Of a stretch of DNA of 64,000 nt, positions 30,136 to 42,815 are shown piece after piece. The notes under the pieces were generated by a model, which did no database searches, had not been told where the DNA came from, and saw only the letters and a list, made by a program, of their open reading frames with translations. Position numbers and translations under genes: made by a program. The stretch comes from Rhizomys pruinosus (lineage: Eukaryota; Chordata; Mammalia; Rodentia; Spalacidae): assembly GCA_009823505.1 (NCBI GenBank), contig VZQC01007061.1, positions 928,223-992,222 of the forward strand. The letters are read 5' to 3'. How positions within the stretch are numbered: the stretch's first letter is position 1; the number at the start of each line of letters is the position of its first letter.

Positions 30136-30328
30136 ATTTTTTTTTTTTTGTATGTGTATGAATGTACTCTCTGCATGTAGGTTTGTTTTTTTTTGTTTTT
30201 TTTTTTGGTCTTTTCGAGACAGGGTCTCACTTTAGCCCCAGCTGTCCTAGAACTCACTCTGTAGACCAGGCTGGCATTGAACTCACAAAGATCTACCTGC
30301 ATCTGTCTCCCAAGTGCTAGGATTAAAG
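30136..30328 (-). repeat. B2 3' fragment interrupted by a B1
   Basis: TGTATGTGTATGAATGTACT fragment to 30183, then B1 from TTTTCGAGACAGGGTCTCAC to GTGCTAGGATTAAAG. Confidence 0.8.
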
Positions 30329-30329
30329 T

Positions 30330-30566
30330 GTTTTTGTTTGTTTTTAATTTTATGTGTATGTGTGAGTACAGTATGTATGTACTATACATCATATACAGTA
30401 TGTATGTAAGTGCATAACATACCTGCAGTGCCCATGGAACCAGATGAGGTCATCAGTTCCCCTGGGACTGGAGTTATAGGTGGTTAGGAGCCACTGTGTG
30501 GTGCTGAGAACTGGACTCTGCAAGAGCAGCCAGGGCTCTTAACCACTGAGCCATTTCTCTAGTCAG
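30330..30566 (-). repeat. Old B2/B3 copy
   Basis: ATTTTATGTGTATGTGTGAG...CCACTGAGCCATTTCTCTAG, with a local ACAGTATGTATGTA repeat. Confidence 0.75.
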
Positions 30567-33012
30567 GGCCTTGTGACTGCAGGAGTGTATGGAATTCTCG
30601 GAGGGCACTGGCCTAAGCCAGGATGCCACAGAGGTTTGAGAACATCTTGAGAAAAGCCCTCAGGGAGGTAGCTTGGCTAGAGAGAGGCAGAGCTGTGCAG
30701 ATCTGCGCTGGTGCCCTCTGGCCTGAACCTTGCACCCTTTCCACCCTCCCTTTGGCTCAGGGGTGCCTGACTGCTTTGGAAGGGCGGGGTGTGCAATGGC
30801 TCCCGGGGGCTGCAGGACAGGCCCCATTTAGCCTCAGCAGTCATCTGACCCCCATGACTCAGGCCTGGCCCTGCCCGTGGAGGGCACAGGGCCAGTCTGA
30901 GCTCATCTCCACTGCCTGGAGCAGAAGTGGTAAACAAGTTCACCCTCCACCTCCCACCCGTATGAAGAAGCAAAGAGCAGGATGAAGTGAAGGGCCCCCC
31001 AGACACTCCGCCCAAGCCACCTGCACAATCCAGGTGCATGCCCCAAGTGCCCCAGGGGCTAGTTGGGTGTGTACTGGGCTCTTGCTTCAGGCAACATCAT
31101 ACACAGAACACCTTTGACTTCATATACTGCCAAACTTTTGAGGACTGGAAGATGACAGGGCTGTGGTAGAGACAATTTTATCTTGACCTTGGTGACTAGG
31201 AGCCGATGGTTGAGGTTTCATGAGGCCAGGCCTAGGAATGATGGAGGAATACCTCATTTTACCTACTGGATTTACCCAGGTCCACATGGCCTATAGGAGG
31301 CCCTGAGATGCTACAGGAAAATATCTGTGCTCTATTCTGGGCTACAACGACATGGTGGGGACCTCCATGTTCTATGGCTGGCTGCCCTCTTGCTGAGGCC
31401 TCTTTGCCCCTCTCTTCCCATCTCCCTTTCCAACCTCCTTCGTGCCTTTCCAGCTTCTTCGTTTCTCATTCCTGACTCCCTATCAACCTAGGTGACTAAA
31501 CTGTCATTGCCATTTGTAGCCACCAGATGGCACCAGCGCACCATGTGTGCTCTCTTTGCTGGCGCTTGCTCGCGCACCCTAAGATAACCAACCATCTTTA
31601 ACCCCTCACAACAGTCCCACTCTGCCCAGTGCCTCTTTGGGACTTTGAGAACCCTAGCTCAGCATAGCAAAAGACAGGAGATCTCAGCTCCGTGGTCAAG
31701 GGCTCAGCTGACTTAGAGGGCTCCCGCCAAGGAGCAGAGCACTTACTTCTCACATCCCTGAGATGTTTCTCACACATGCCCAGGGAGCAGAACTCTGAGA
31801 AATGAAGTCACTTGGAAGATGGGACAATACATGTGTTGCAGAATGGACTCAATCTAAGTTTTGCAGGTACAAAACTCTGGGGGTTTCTGGGTGCCCAAGG
31901 TCCCCAGATCAGATCACTGTCTCCTTGTCACCACCCCTTCCAGGGACTCAAATCTGATTTAAAAGGATGTTATATCCTGGCTGTGGTCACCCTGCCTTGG
32001 TTATCCATCCAGGGATTCAGGCCCATGTGTACCAGTCTCCGGCCCCCAGTCTGTTTCTCCAGCTGCTAGTAGATGGAAGAGTGGCCTTTCCCTCTAGGAG
32101 TCCCTGCCCCAAGGGCAGCTGCCTTCTGGGAGTGCCTGCCGGTGTTACCACCAAGCCAAGGAAAGGTGTTCAATAAAGGCTGCCTGGAGGAGGCAGGCCC
32201 TGGGACAAGACTAGGGGAAGGTGGCTGGGTAAGGACAGTGTCCTCTCTGGCAAAGAGTTGCTCAATTACCCTCAGGTATGCTTGAGGAGTAGAGGGGGTG
32301 GGGCTGTTTGAAGCCCGGAGTCAGGCCAGGGCCCTGCCTTGGCCCTCACTGACCCATGCCCCCACCTCCTCACTCTCTGTCCCATGGGGAGGCCGCAAGG
32401 GTGGGGCCCCTTCTCTGGGCCTGAGCAGGATCCTGAGCAGGCTGTGGCCGTGCCCAAGAGGAGCCAGAGAGGAGCCGCCACCCCCAACTCAGGGTCCCTC
32501 TGTAATTAGGGCTATTTTTAGGCCCCTCTTCCTTCCTATTTCAGGCCTCTGGACTGGGCTTGAGAGTGGGCTGTCCTGGGGCCGCGGGTTGGAGCCGCTA
32601 AACTGGGCCGCGGCGTGGGAGCTGCAGCCACAGCTCAGACCACAGGAGGGGCGGAGTCCTGGTGGGGGAGGGGACCCCAAGACGTGGCCAGGCTTCAATG
32701 GGCTAGGGGAGGGGGCGTGTCTTGGCTCATGGACCCCCTCCCTGATTTGCTCCGTATTGGTTCATCCCTCCGCTCCCAACCCTGCTAATCTGAAGTTACC
32801 TCTGGATCTCAGTCTCTGTAAGATTGGGTACCCGTTACCTTCGAATGGTGCCTTTGAAGGGCACACAGAATGTTCATAGTAACGGCCACTGTTTCTTGTG
32901 TCTGTTGTATGTGTGCGTGTATGCTGGTGTGTGCCCGTGGGGGGTGGGCAGGAATCTATGTTAGGTTGTGTCTTCCATGGTTCTGTACTTTACTTTTTGA
33001 CTGATTTGTGTG
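30567..33012. other. Longest SINE-free stretch, about 2.4 kb
   Basis: No exon recognised. It contains a perfect MEF2-type site at 32512-32521 and GC-rich sequence at about 32280-32740. In a window this SINE-dense, absence of insertions hints at selection, but this is inference. Confidence 0.5.
32512..32521. promoter_or_regulatory. MEF2-type motif CTATTTTTAG
   Basis: Perfect CTA(A/T)4TAG consensus, with TAATTAG just upstream at about 32503. A motif alone does not show function. Confidence 0.3.
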
Positions 33013-33013
33013 T

Positions 33014-33234
33014 TTTTTTTAATTTTACTTATTTTTTTATGTGTATGAGTGTACTGTCTGCATGTAGGTTTGTGCACCCGTGTCGTGCAATGCTGCAGAG
33101 GTCAGAAGAGGGCGTCGGATTCCCCTGGAACTGGAGTTAAGGACGGTTCTCAGCCGCCACGAGGGTGCTGGGGATCGAACTTGGGTCCTCTGCAAAAGCA
33201 GTTGGCACTCAACCACTAGGCCATCTCTCCAGCC
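33014..33234 (-). repeat. B2 SINE, target-site duplication CTGATTTGTGT
   Basis: GTGTATGAGTGTACTGTCTG to CTCTCCAGCC. Short form. Confidence 0.92.
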
Positions 33235-33237
33235 CTG

Positions 33238-33530
33238 ATTTGTGTTTTTTTAGTCAGGGTCTTACTACCGGCTGGCTGGAACTCACAAGATTTCCTTGCC
33301 CCTGCCTCCCTGGTGCAGGGATTAAAGGTTTATGCCTTATCACACCTGGCCTACCTTACATTTAAAAAATAAATTTGAAATGACACTTATTTGTTCATTT
33401 TTGGGGAGGGTTGCACCGTGTGCACATGTGGAAGCAGAACAGAGTGTAAGCATCGGTTCTCTCCTTCTATCGTGGGTTAGAACTCAGGTCATCAGGCTTG
33501 GTGGCAAGTGCCTTTAGTGGAGGAGCCATT

Positions 33531-33540
<10 letters not shown>
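33238..33540 (-). repeat. Diverged B1 and older repeat
   Basis: B1-like to CTTATCACACCTGGCC (about 33352), then an old tRNA-like copy ending GTGGAGGAGCCATTTC. Confidence 0.55.
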
Positions 33541-33563
<23 letters not shown>

Positions 33564-33791
33564 ATTTCTGTATGTTGGTATATGTAACTGTCCTGCATGC
33601 AAGTCTGTGCACCCGTGTCGTGCAATGCCACGGAGGTCAGAAGAGGGGTGTCGGATTCCCCTGGAACTGGAGTTCTCCTGGATTGGAGTCTCAGACGGTT
33701 CTTAGCCGCCATGTGGGTGGCTGGGGATCAAACCCGGGTCCTCTGTAAGAGCGGTCGTAGCTCTTAACCGCTAGGCCATCTCTCCAGCCCT
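33541..33791 (-). repeat. B2 SINE, long subfamily
   Basis: Contains GGAACTGGAGTTCTCCTGG plus a second GGAGTC copy. Ends CTCTCCAGCCC. Confidence 0.9.
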
Positions 33792-33849
33792 GGATGAGCC
33801 ATTTCACTTGGCTCTTCTTTTTAAAAATTATTATTATTATTATTATTAT

Positions 33850-34060
33850 TGGGGGCTGGAGAGATGGCTCAGCAGTTAAGAGCACCAACTGCTCTTGCAG
33901 AGGACCTGGGTTCTATTCCCAGCATCCACATGGCGGCTAAGAACTGTCTTTAGCTCCAGTTCCAGGGGAATCTGACACCCTCCTCTAACTTCTGCAGCAC
34001 TGCACAAGGGTGCACCTATCTACATGCAGACAGTACACTCATACACATAAAATAATAATG
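33850..34060 (+). repeat. B2 SINE
   Basis: GGGGGCTGGAGAGATGGCTC to CATACACATAAAATAATAAT. Preceded by a (TTA)n tract. Confidence 0.9.
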
Positions 34061-34061
34061 C

Positions 34062-34235
34062 CGTGTGTGGTAGCGCATGCCTTTAATCCTAGCACTTGGG
34101 AGGCAGAGGCAGGTGGATCTTTGTGAGTTCAAGGCCAGCCTGGTCTACATAGTGAGTTTCAGGACAGCATGGAGCTCCAGGGAGACCCTGTCTCGAAAAG
34201 ACCAAAAAAAATAAATAAATAAATAAAAGAAACAA
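34062..34235 (+). repeat. B1 SINE with (AAAT)n tail
   Basis: CCGTGTGTGGTAGCGCATGC...AAAAGACCAAAAAAAATAAA. Confidence 0.9.
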
Positions 34236-34255
34236 TTAATATTATTATTATCATC

Positions 34256-34405
34256 TTTTTTTTTTGTCTTTTTGAGACAGGGTCTCCTTTAGTCCCAGCT
34301 GGCCTAGAGCTTGATATGTAGACCAGGCTGGCCTTGAACTCACAGAGATCTGCCTGCCTCTGCCTCTTGAGTGCTGGGGTGAAAGCTGTGCACCACCATG
34401 TCCAG
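34256..34405 (-). repeat. B1 SINE
   Basis: GAGACAGGGTCTCCTTTAGT to CACCACCATGTCCAGC. Confidence 0.85.
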
Positions 34406-34424
34406 CTTATTTTTTATTATTTTT

Positions 34425-34600
34425 ATTATTGCATTCATGCATGTGTAAAGTGTATGTGTTAATGCAGGCATGAATATGTCAGGCTATGTGTGGAGGTCAG
34501 AGGCCAGCTTAAGTGTTTCTCCTTCTACCAGGATCAGGATTCAGGTCTTAGGCTTTAGAGCTAATACTTTCTCCTGCTTGAGCCATCTTCCCTGGCCTTA
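34425..34600 (-). repeat. Old composite repeat fragment
   Basis: GTGTGGAGGTCAGAGGCCAG...GAGCCATCTTCCCTGGCC. Confidence 0.5.
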
Positions 34601-34605
34601 CCTTT

Positions 34606-34931
34606 CTTTTTTTTTTTTTTTTTTTTTAAGATTTTTTTTATTTTTTTTTTTATAGATTTTAATGGACTTTTTTTTTTTAATTTTTTAATTATTATTTATT
34701 TCTGTATGTGTATGAATGTACTGTCCGCATGAAGGTTTGTGCACCCGTGTCGTGCAATTGCCGCGAAGGTCAGAAGAGGGTCTCGGATTCCCCTGGAGCT
34801 GGAGTTCTCCTGGAACTGGAGTCTTCAGACGGTTCTCTGCCGCCGCAATATGGGTGCTAGGGATGCGAACCCGGGTCCCTGTAAAGAGCGGTCGGTGCTC
34901 TTAACACCAGCTAGGCCATCTCTCCAGCCCC
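34606..34931 (-). repeat. B2 SINE, long subfamily, true insertion site of copy A
   Basis: TTACCTTTCTTTT occurs before the T-runs (about 34597) and after the element (about 34933). The irregular T-runs before the body (34606-34695) are probably read errors. Confidence 0.88.
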
Positions 34932-35655
34932 CTTACCTTTCTTTTGAGATAGGTCTCTCATTGAATATGGAACTCACTGATTGGTTGGACTGGCGAGCCA
35001 GCAAGCTCCTGAGACTTCCTATTGCCCTGTCTCTGCTCCCAGCACTGGGATTACAAACGAATGCTGCTTTCAAGGCCAAGCCTGGTCTACAGAGTGAGTT
35101 CCAGGACAGCTGGGGCTACAGGGAGACCCGTCCGAAAAAAAAAAAAAAAAAAAAAAAAGAAGCTAGATGCTGCTCTGCCAGGCTTTTTCTGTGAGGCTCA
35201 AATTCAGCCCTCATGCTTGTACAGTTCACCCTCTGAGCCGTCTCCCTCCCTAGTTCCTACAATCAGGGTTTATTGAGCATGTATTGTGTGACAGGTGCTG
35301 TCCTAGCCTTTTACCTATATCAATTTATTGTTGACAACATCTTGAAGTCAGGGGCTGGTTTGTTTTGTTTTGAGACAGGGTTTACCTGTAGCCTCTAGTT
35401 GGCCTGGAACTCACTACGTAGACCAGGCTGGCCCTTGGACTCACAGAGATCCACCTGCCTCGCTTCCTGAGTGCTGGGATTAAAGATGTGTATGCCACCA
35501 TCGGGCGTGGTGGTGGCATGCCTAATCCCAGCATCTCGGGAGGACAGGTGGACTTTGTGAGTTCAAGGCCATGCGGGTCTACAGAGTGAGTTCCAGGACA
35601 GCTGGAACTACAGGGAGACCCTGTCTCAAAAAGACAAAAAAAAAAAAAAAAAGTT
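34932..35655. repeat. Copy A: old composite repeat, truncated B1, MIR/L2 end, B1 pair
   Basis: Indel-rich counterpart of 53750-54480: truncated plus B1 at about 35072-35158, MIR/L2-like sequence 35265-35350, B1(-) 35360-35490, B1(+) from about 35500. Confidence 0.8.
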
Positions 35656-35699
35656 AAATTAAAAAAAAAAATGTCTTCACAGCAAGGACAGGTCTATTC

Positions 35700-36470
35700 T
35701 GATCTGGCCAGTTCTTCGATTGAGGGAAAAAAAAAAGATGTATGCGACCACCCACCCACTCAGCAGGTCAGACAGGGAAAGCGAAGCTCTGAAGTGCTTG
35801 GTTGACATGTGCTGTGCTTGGTGTCCCATGACCTGCTCTCCTCCTTGTCTTTGATGGAGTCTCGAAGGAGGGAAAGGCATCCAGACATTGGTTTCTTTTT
35901 GGACCGTTTCCAGGATTGGTTCTGTGGGTCTGGGGCTATCAGGCATGGTGTAGTCCAGTGATGGCCCAAGGCCTGTCCTACAGGCGGAAGGGTGGGTCTT
36001 GCCAGCTGGTTCCAGTTAGGCACCAGTAGGCAGGCAAGGGGTATATTTAGCCCTGGTTTCTGGAGGAGCCAGAGGTCTTTCAGCCTTGGAGGCGCCAGCC
36101 ACAGTGGGACTCGGCTTGCCAAAGCTGGGCCCCTGGGTTGTAAGGCAGGCAAGCTTCAGGGCAGAGAGGGAGGGGCCGCAGTGAACTGGCCCCTCCCTGA
36201 GACCAGGAGTTGGTGACAAGGCCAGTGTCAGCTGTGTCAGTTGGGGTTTGACCTTGATGGTCAGAATCTGTCCTTGAAGGTGAGGGTTACTATAGATATT
36301 GGAGGTAACAACAGTACCCACTGCCTATCTCTCCAGCTCAGGACCAGCTCTTCCACACAGAGACCTTATTCTCTGTGCTTAATCCTGGCTTGGGAGTCAG
36401 CTTGTCTTTCATCAGGAGAGGTGGGCAGGGGACAGCGCTTACGAAGTAGGAGGGAGTGAGATTGAAGGCG
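35700..36470. other. Copy A: unique DNA
   Basis: Near-identical to 54530-55285; no exon recognised. Confidence 0.55.
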
Positions 36471-36474
36471 TGCG

Positions 36475-38365
36475 CCACCAGGCTTTGGCCAAATTTTATT
36501 ATTTTTATTTGAGTGTCTTAGTGTATTGCCTGCATTGTGTAAGTGCACCCAGTGGTTGTTCAGTGGGCCTCAGGTCAGAAGAGAGCTCGCGATCCCCTGG
36601 AACTGGAGTTACAGGTGGTGGTTTAGCCACCAGTGGTTGTTGGAAACCAGGTTGTCTGCAAGAACAACCAGTGCTCTAAACGCTGAGCCATTTCTCCAGC
36701 CCTCCTATTTTTTAAGATTTTATTTTTCGGGGGCTGGAAGATACCTAGCGGTTTAATAGCGCCCCATGCCTTGTAGAAGACCTGGGTTGGATCCCCAGCA
36801 CCCACATGGTGGTGAGAACTATCTTACTCCAATCCAGGAGAACTCCAGTTCCAGGGGAACTGACACCCTTCTGACCCCACGGCATTGTATGACAGGGTCA
36901 ATAAACCTACATACAGACAGGTACATTCATACACATACAAAAAAATAAAAATTAAAAAAAATTTTATTTTCTTGTGTGTGGGTTTTTCCTGTATGTATGT
37001 GAATGCACCATGTGTATGCGATGTCCGTGGAAGGCAGAAAAAAACATCAGATCCCCTGGAACTGGAGTTACAGTTTTGGTTTTTTGGTCTTTTTCGAGAC
37101 AAGGGTCCTCCTTGTAGCCCCAGTTGTTCTAGAATTCCTCTGAGAGACCAGGCTGGCTTGAACTCACAAAGATCCGCCTGCCTGTGCCTCCCAAGTGCTA
37201 GGATTAAAGGGTATGCGCCACCACAGCCCACCCTGTAGTTACAGTTTTTAGCTGCCATTGGACATGGGAACTGAATCCAGTCCTCTACAAGAAAGTCAGT
37301 GCTCTAACCACTGAACCATCCTATCTCCACAGCCCCTGTTTTATTATTAATTAAATTTTAATTTAATTTATTTCTATTTTTATTTTTTAGTGTTTGTGTG
37401 GTGGCATGTAAGTGCACCCACTGTTAAAATGCCCCGAGGCCAGAAGAGGGATTGGATCCCCTGGAACTGGAGTTATGATATCTGCAACCAACCAGTGGGT
37501 GCTGGGAACTGAACCAGGTTCCTCTGAAAGAGCAGCCAGGCTCTTAACTGCTGAGATATCCCTCCAGCACCCATACTTTTAATTATGTGTATTTGAGCAC
37601 ATGCCCGTGTGAGTTCTGCACCTGCATGGCAGTGCCTGAGGAGGCCTGAAGGTGGTTGTCAGATCTCATGGAGCTGGAGTTGCAGGCAGTGGAGCAGCTT
37701 CGCAGGAGAGCTGGGAACTAACCTGGAACCCTCTGGGACAGGGGCAAGTCCTCCTAACTGCTGAGCCATCTCTGCAGCCCCTAGTTATGTTTTGAGACAG
37801 TTTCATGTAGCCCAGGTAGCCTTCTTCCTCCACTTCCTGAGTGCTAGAATCATAGGCACTTGCCATTGCACCTGATATATGTGATGGTGGGGCACAAAAC
37901 CCAGGGGGCCTAGTGTAGGCTAGGCAAGCATTCTACCAGCCGAGCTGCATCGCAGTCCCTTTTTACTCTTTTTTAAAATCTTTTTATTTTAACTTTTTTT
38001 TTTTTTTTTTGGTATTTTCAAGACAGGGTCTCCCTGGAGCCCCAGCTGTCCTGGAACTTGCTCTGTAGACCAGGCTGGCCTTTGAACTGCACAAAAGATC
38101 CGCCTGCCTCTGCCTCCAAGTGCTAGGATTAAAGGCGTGCGCCACCACGCCCGGCCTTTATTTTTTTTCTTTATGTGTATGAGTGTACTGTCTGCATGTA
38201 GGTTGTGCACCTGTGTTGTGCAATGCCGTCGGAGGTCAGAAGAGGGTGTCAGATTCCCCTGGAACTGGAGTTAAGACGGTTCTTAGCCGCCATGTGGGTG
38301 CTGGAATCAAACCAGGTCCTCTGCAAGAGCAGTCGGTGCTTAAACCGCTGAGCCATCTCCCTGAC
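36475..38365. repeat. Copy A: SINE cluster
   Basis: Old B2(-) 36480-36700, B2(+) 36727-36955, old B2(-) split by B1(-) 36957-37335, old B2(-) 37345-37570 and 37575-37780, B1 and ID fragments to 37965, B1(-) 37995-38155, B2(-) 38156-38365. Many indels relative to copy B. Confidence 0.85.
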
Positions 38366-39440
38366 CTGTTTGATATTCATATTTGCAGAAGGTGAGATGC
38401 CTGGGGTTAAATACGCACAACAGAAAGAGGCCATGGCAAGCAGCCCCTGCCTGGCTCTGTGGAAGGTGCCCGTGGATCGGAACAGGGTGCTGTTGTGGAC
38501 TGCAGCCCTATCACTGTAGAGGACAGTGTTGCTCAGTGTGAGATGACCTCCAAGTGACCGTGCCATTACCTGCTGTGGGTAACTAGGGTAGTGGTGACTC
38601 CAGTGTGGTGTTTCTGAGAGGCACCTGGGGAGCGCGGTAGCAGAAGCCACGCTAGAGCTGTTTTAAAAAGTCCCACCACAACCTTGCCTCTGTGTGAGAC
38701 TGTAAACACATGGGGATGCAGATTGGGCTGTGTGTGTGTGTATGTGTGTGTGTGGGTGTGTGTGTGTGTTGACCAAGCATGTCTGCATATGTGAGTGTGC
38801 AACAACCTTGCAGCCACCCACATCTTCCCACTGCATACAAGGCCTGCTCTCCACTGAGGTTCATGCCCCATTACCCTTCCGGGGACCCCCCACCCCAAAG
38901 CCACAGGCCCACAGTCTGCGGGAGGAAACCCTCAGTGCTGGAAGCGTCTGTCTCTCCCCTGAATCCTGTCACCCCCCCCACTCCCCTCCCCCATCCTCCA
39001 CAAGGCGAGGCTTCTACCTGCCCTGGGGCGGGAGGCCGGGAGAGGAAAGAGGAGCCGGCAGCCTGCCCGCCTGCCCCGCCGCCCTCTGTCGTCTCCCAGA
39101 GCAGACAAAGAGCTCACCCTGGTCTCTGTGGGCGTCTGGGAGACGCTGGGGGGATTAGCTTCCCGCACCGCCCTCTCCCCACCTCATGCCACCCACCCGG
39201 CTGGCACCAACACCCCCAGCCAGGGGTGGTGCCCCCGACATAGCCTCTCGAGCAGAGAATGTGTGTGTTGTTGTGTGTGTGGGCACATGTGTGCGGGGGT
39301 CAGACTGCTGTGAGGTGGGTCCCGGGGCTCCACCGTCTGTGGCCTGGGTTAGCTCTCACCTTTGACTTTCCTCCTCGGCTCCTCAGCCTGCTCTGTGCTT
39401 GGCAGGCCGGAGGGATCTCAGTTGGCAACGCCCCTCTTTT
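38366..39440. other. Copy A: unique DNA with a (TG)n tract
   Basis: The (TG)n tract lies at about 38728-38770. GC-rich block at 38870-39260. Counterpart 57187-58242. No exon recognised. Confidence 0.5.
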
Positions 39441-39675
39441 CTAAATTCTTGAGACAGGGAGGGTCTCATATAGCCTCAGATTGGCCTCGCAAACTTGTAT
39501 GAGGTGAGATTGACCTTGACTTCTGCCTCTTTCTGACCTTTAACCTTCCCTGTGTTTTGATTACAAGCAGCACTACGACGCTACCACACCTAGTTTGAGT
39601 GGTCCTGGGGATCCACGCAAGGCTTTGTGCCAACTGGGCAAGCGCTCTGCTAACTCAACTATGTTCTTCAGCCAT
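39441..39675 (-). repeat. B4-like SINE (copy A)
   Basis: B1 part (CTTGAGACAGGGAGGGTCTC...) plus ID end (GTCCTGGGGATCCACGCAAG...GTTCTTCAGCC). Cleaner copy at 58243-58478. Confidence 0.65.
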
Positions 39676-42000
39676 ATGCTTTCAAGCCTCCCATGTCCTT
39701 AATTTGCAACCCTTCCCTGCCTTGTCTTCCTGGGGAAAGGCAGAATCAGTTGTGAATAGAGAAAGGGAGAGAGGACAGAGGGAGAGAAGGGAGAGGAGAG
39801 ACGGAGAAGTAGGAAGGACTGGGGCTAGCTGGGGGCGGCAGGGTGGGGGTGGGACTAGCACCCCTCGGTCTTGCTGTTCCTTGTGCTTCTGGAAGCTTCC
39901 ACGTGGCTTCGCCATCTGGGAGTGTGAGAAGAAGGTTGGAGTAACTGCCTCGTATCTCTGAGGCCTTCAATTTAACACGTTCTCCATATTGGCAAAATCA
40001 GAGATGGTCCTTCAAGCCCTTCTCTGTGTATTCTTGAGATTTCTGTCACGAAACCTCCACTTCAAGAGGTGTTTATGTTGGTTGTTTTTTTTCTGGGTTG
40101 TTTTGTTTTGTTTTGTTCCCTCTGTAGCCCCAGCTGGCCTGGAACCTACCATGTAGATCAGGCTTGCTTGTCCTATCTCAGTATGCATTGGCTGCACTAT
40201 GCTCCTGAGTGTTGGAATAACAGGCATGGTGCACCTTACCTGGCTTCAGAGGTGTTTAAACCATGGCTCTGAATATTAAAAGATTTGCCCAAAGTCACCA
40301 ACTCTTGAGTGTGAGTGACGGAGCCTGCTCTGGGACCCAGGGTGTCTCCTTGTGAGCTGGACGCCGTTCAGAGATCCCTGTCACCTGGTCTTTGTCTCCT
40401 GAGGCCCTGTTCCCTCCACCCCTAAGGTCTTGGGAAACTGGAATGAGGACAGGCCGGAGGGAGCTGGGAGAGATGCCTGCCCCTCCCTGAGTCACACCTC
40501 CATCCTTAAGCAACCAGGACATTCTCCACGGACATTCTCACTGGCCATCTCGTGCTTCGCGAGTATCCATGGAAACACCCTTCTCTCCTGCCCAGGGCGC
40601 TGGGATTTTCTTTCTTCTCGTGACCCTTCCATATTCTGTTCTATCAGAGCGCTAAAGTGTGGCCCCTGCCACAGGTGCGGCTCCTGCCACAGGTGTGACC
40701 AGTCTCCTTCCATTTGGGCTTCGTCGAGGCAGGGAGGCAACAGCTGTCTCTTCTAGGGCTCTGTGCTGCCAAGAAGAGAAGCTGGATTTCTTAATGACCA
40801 TGGCGGGTTAAGGAGGGGTTCTGGCTCAGCGTCAGGGATAGAAAAGGTGATCAATAAAGGAGATGATGGATGAATGAAAGGCCTGTGCGCAGGTTTGCAG
40901 AAGGGGCTTCACAGGCTACACACAGCATACAGGAATTTTTCACAACCACCTTCTTGATTGTTTTTGTTTTTGGGACTCTTGAGACAGCAGGGTAGCCTCT
41001 GACTTCCAACAACCTGTGTAAGTGAGGATGACCTCAAACTCCTCATCGTCCTGCCTCCCCCTCCAGGTGCTGGATTTCAGGCCGTGGTGTACCACCACAC
41101 CCTGTTTACGACTTTTTTTTTTGGTCAGCTCTCAATCATCTGGCCTGTTGAAAAGGGACTATGATGTAGAAACATCTAGAAGATACTGACTAGTTCAATC
41201 CCAATTGAGGTCACATTCTGGGGTAAGATCTGGGGTTATGAACCCCAGAGTGTGAAGTTATACAGAAGGGAATGGGCCTCTCAGGGGTCCACACACCCTG
41301 TTCTGCTCCAACTGTCCTCTTCCCCTGCCCGCCATCTCCTCCCCTGTGAAGACAGCACATGTCCTCAGTGGGTGAAAGTGTAGGTAGCACAGGTGCAGAA
41401 GACCAGAGCCGGGAATGGGAACTGCCCCTCTGAGCAAGAAGGTGTTCCTCCCACTGTGGGGAGTGGCTGGCTGGAGGGACAGAGCCTGACCCAGTGCCTG
41501 CTGGGAAGCTGATGTGAGGTGTATGGGGGGAAGGTGGCCTGACAGTAGCAAGACCACTCTGACCACACCCCATACAAGGGGCAAATGGAAGCTGTGGCCA
41601 GGCTGAGAGGGCTGGGGAGGGTATTGCTCCTGGAAGATGAGGCTTACGTTGAGCTGTGCAGACGCTTCTCCATCCTGCTGCAGCCAGGTCTTTCCCTGTG
41701 TGGGGAAGGGTCTCTTCTGTCAGCGGCTGTCCCTGTTGTCTACGGCAGTTATAAGCACCACCATGTCCTGAGAAGCTGCTGGAAGCCAGGCACCGTCTGT
41801 GCATGACTCTGTTTCATTCTTACAACTTCTCTCAGAGGTGGAAGTAATCCCGAGCCCCTTACAGAAGACAAAACAGAGGCCCAGAAAGCTAAGGCACCGG
41901 GGGCCGTAGAGATGGCTCAGCCCAGCTGTGGGTGATCTCACGGAGGACCTGGTAATTGGTTATTCCCTGGCAACACCCATCCTTTTTTAAATTTTTTTTT
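39676..42000. other. Copy A: mostly unique DNA with few SINEs
   Basis: GA-rich tract 39755-39815, B1(-) 40085-40255, MIR(-) 40262-40325, B1(-) 40965-41105, MIR-like 41795-41890. Counterpart 58490-60760. No exon recognised. Confidence 0.55.
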
Positions 42001-42815
42001 GTATGTGTATGAATAGTACATTCATATTCATGTACTTACTCATGTACATACTGCATGTAGGTTTGGGCACCTGTGTTGTGAAAATGCCCGCGGAAGGTCA
42101 GAAGAGGGTGTCTGGATTCCCCTGGAACTGTTGTAGTTCTCCTGGAATTGGAATCATGGGTGGTTGTTTGTTGCCATGTGTGTGCTGGGGAGCGAACCTG
42201 GGTCCCTCTGTAAGAAGCAGTCGGTGCTCTTAACGGCTAGGCCATCTCTCCAGCACACATCTGGCACCTATCTTTAACTCCAGTTTCAGGGCAATCCAAG
42301 GTCCTCTTTTGGTCTCTGTGGGAACCAGGCACACAGGTTGTACATTTACAAGATATGGCCCAAAACACTCATACACATAAAATACAATAAAACTTGTTGT
42401 AAAAAAAGAGAAGCGGGGCAAATGGGGGGTGGCAAAGTCTTTTTAATTCCAGAACTCAGAGGCAGAGACAGGCAAATTTGTGAGATCAAGGCCATCATCA
42501 TCTATATAGTCTACAAAGTGAGTTCCAAAAAACAAAACAAAAACTAAACTAAAAACTCGAAGAATGTGGGCTGGGGATGTAGCCCAGTTTGGTAGAGTAT
42601 TTGCCAAGTATGTATGAGACCCGGGTGAAAACCCGCACTGTATATAAACTGGTATAGTAAGCGCATGTTGTAATCTTGGTAAGTAAGAAGTTGAGGGCGC
42701 CAGGCCAGGTGGAGCAAACCTTTAATCCTAGCACAACTCGGGGGGAGGCAGAGCCAAGTGGATCTTGGAGTTCAAGGCCAGCCTGGTCTACAGAGTGAGT
42801 TCCAGGGAATTGGTA
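42000..42815. repeat. Copy A: nested B2, B1 and ID cluster
   Basis: B2(-) at about 41985-42256 inserted in an older B2(+) that resumes to 42400. Then B1(+), ID(+) 42570-42640 and B1(+) 42695-42812, all indel-rich. Confidence 0.8.

Noticed and set aside
35677..36321. ORFs of 89-130 codons, repeated at 54493-55137, as a conserved gene pair
   Set aside because: Identity between copies comes from the assembly duplication, not selection. Frames overlap on both strands and no family fits.
41211..41804. 197-codon minus ORF, shorter in the other copy
   Set aside because: The ORF changes length because of indels between copies. No domain seen; non-coding DNA is more likely.
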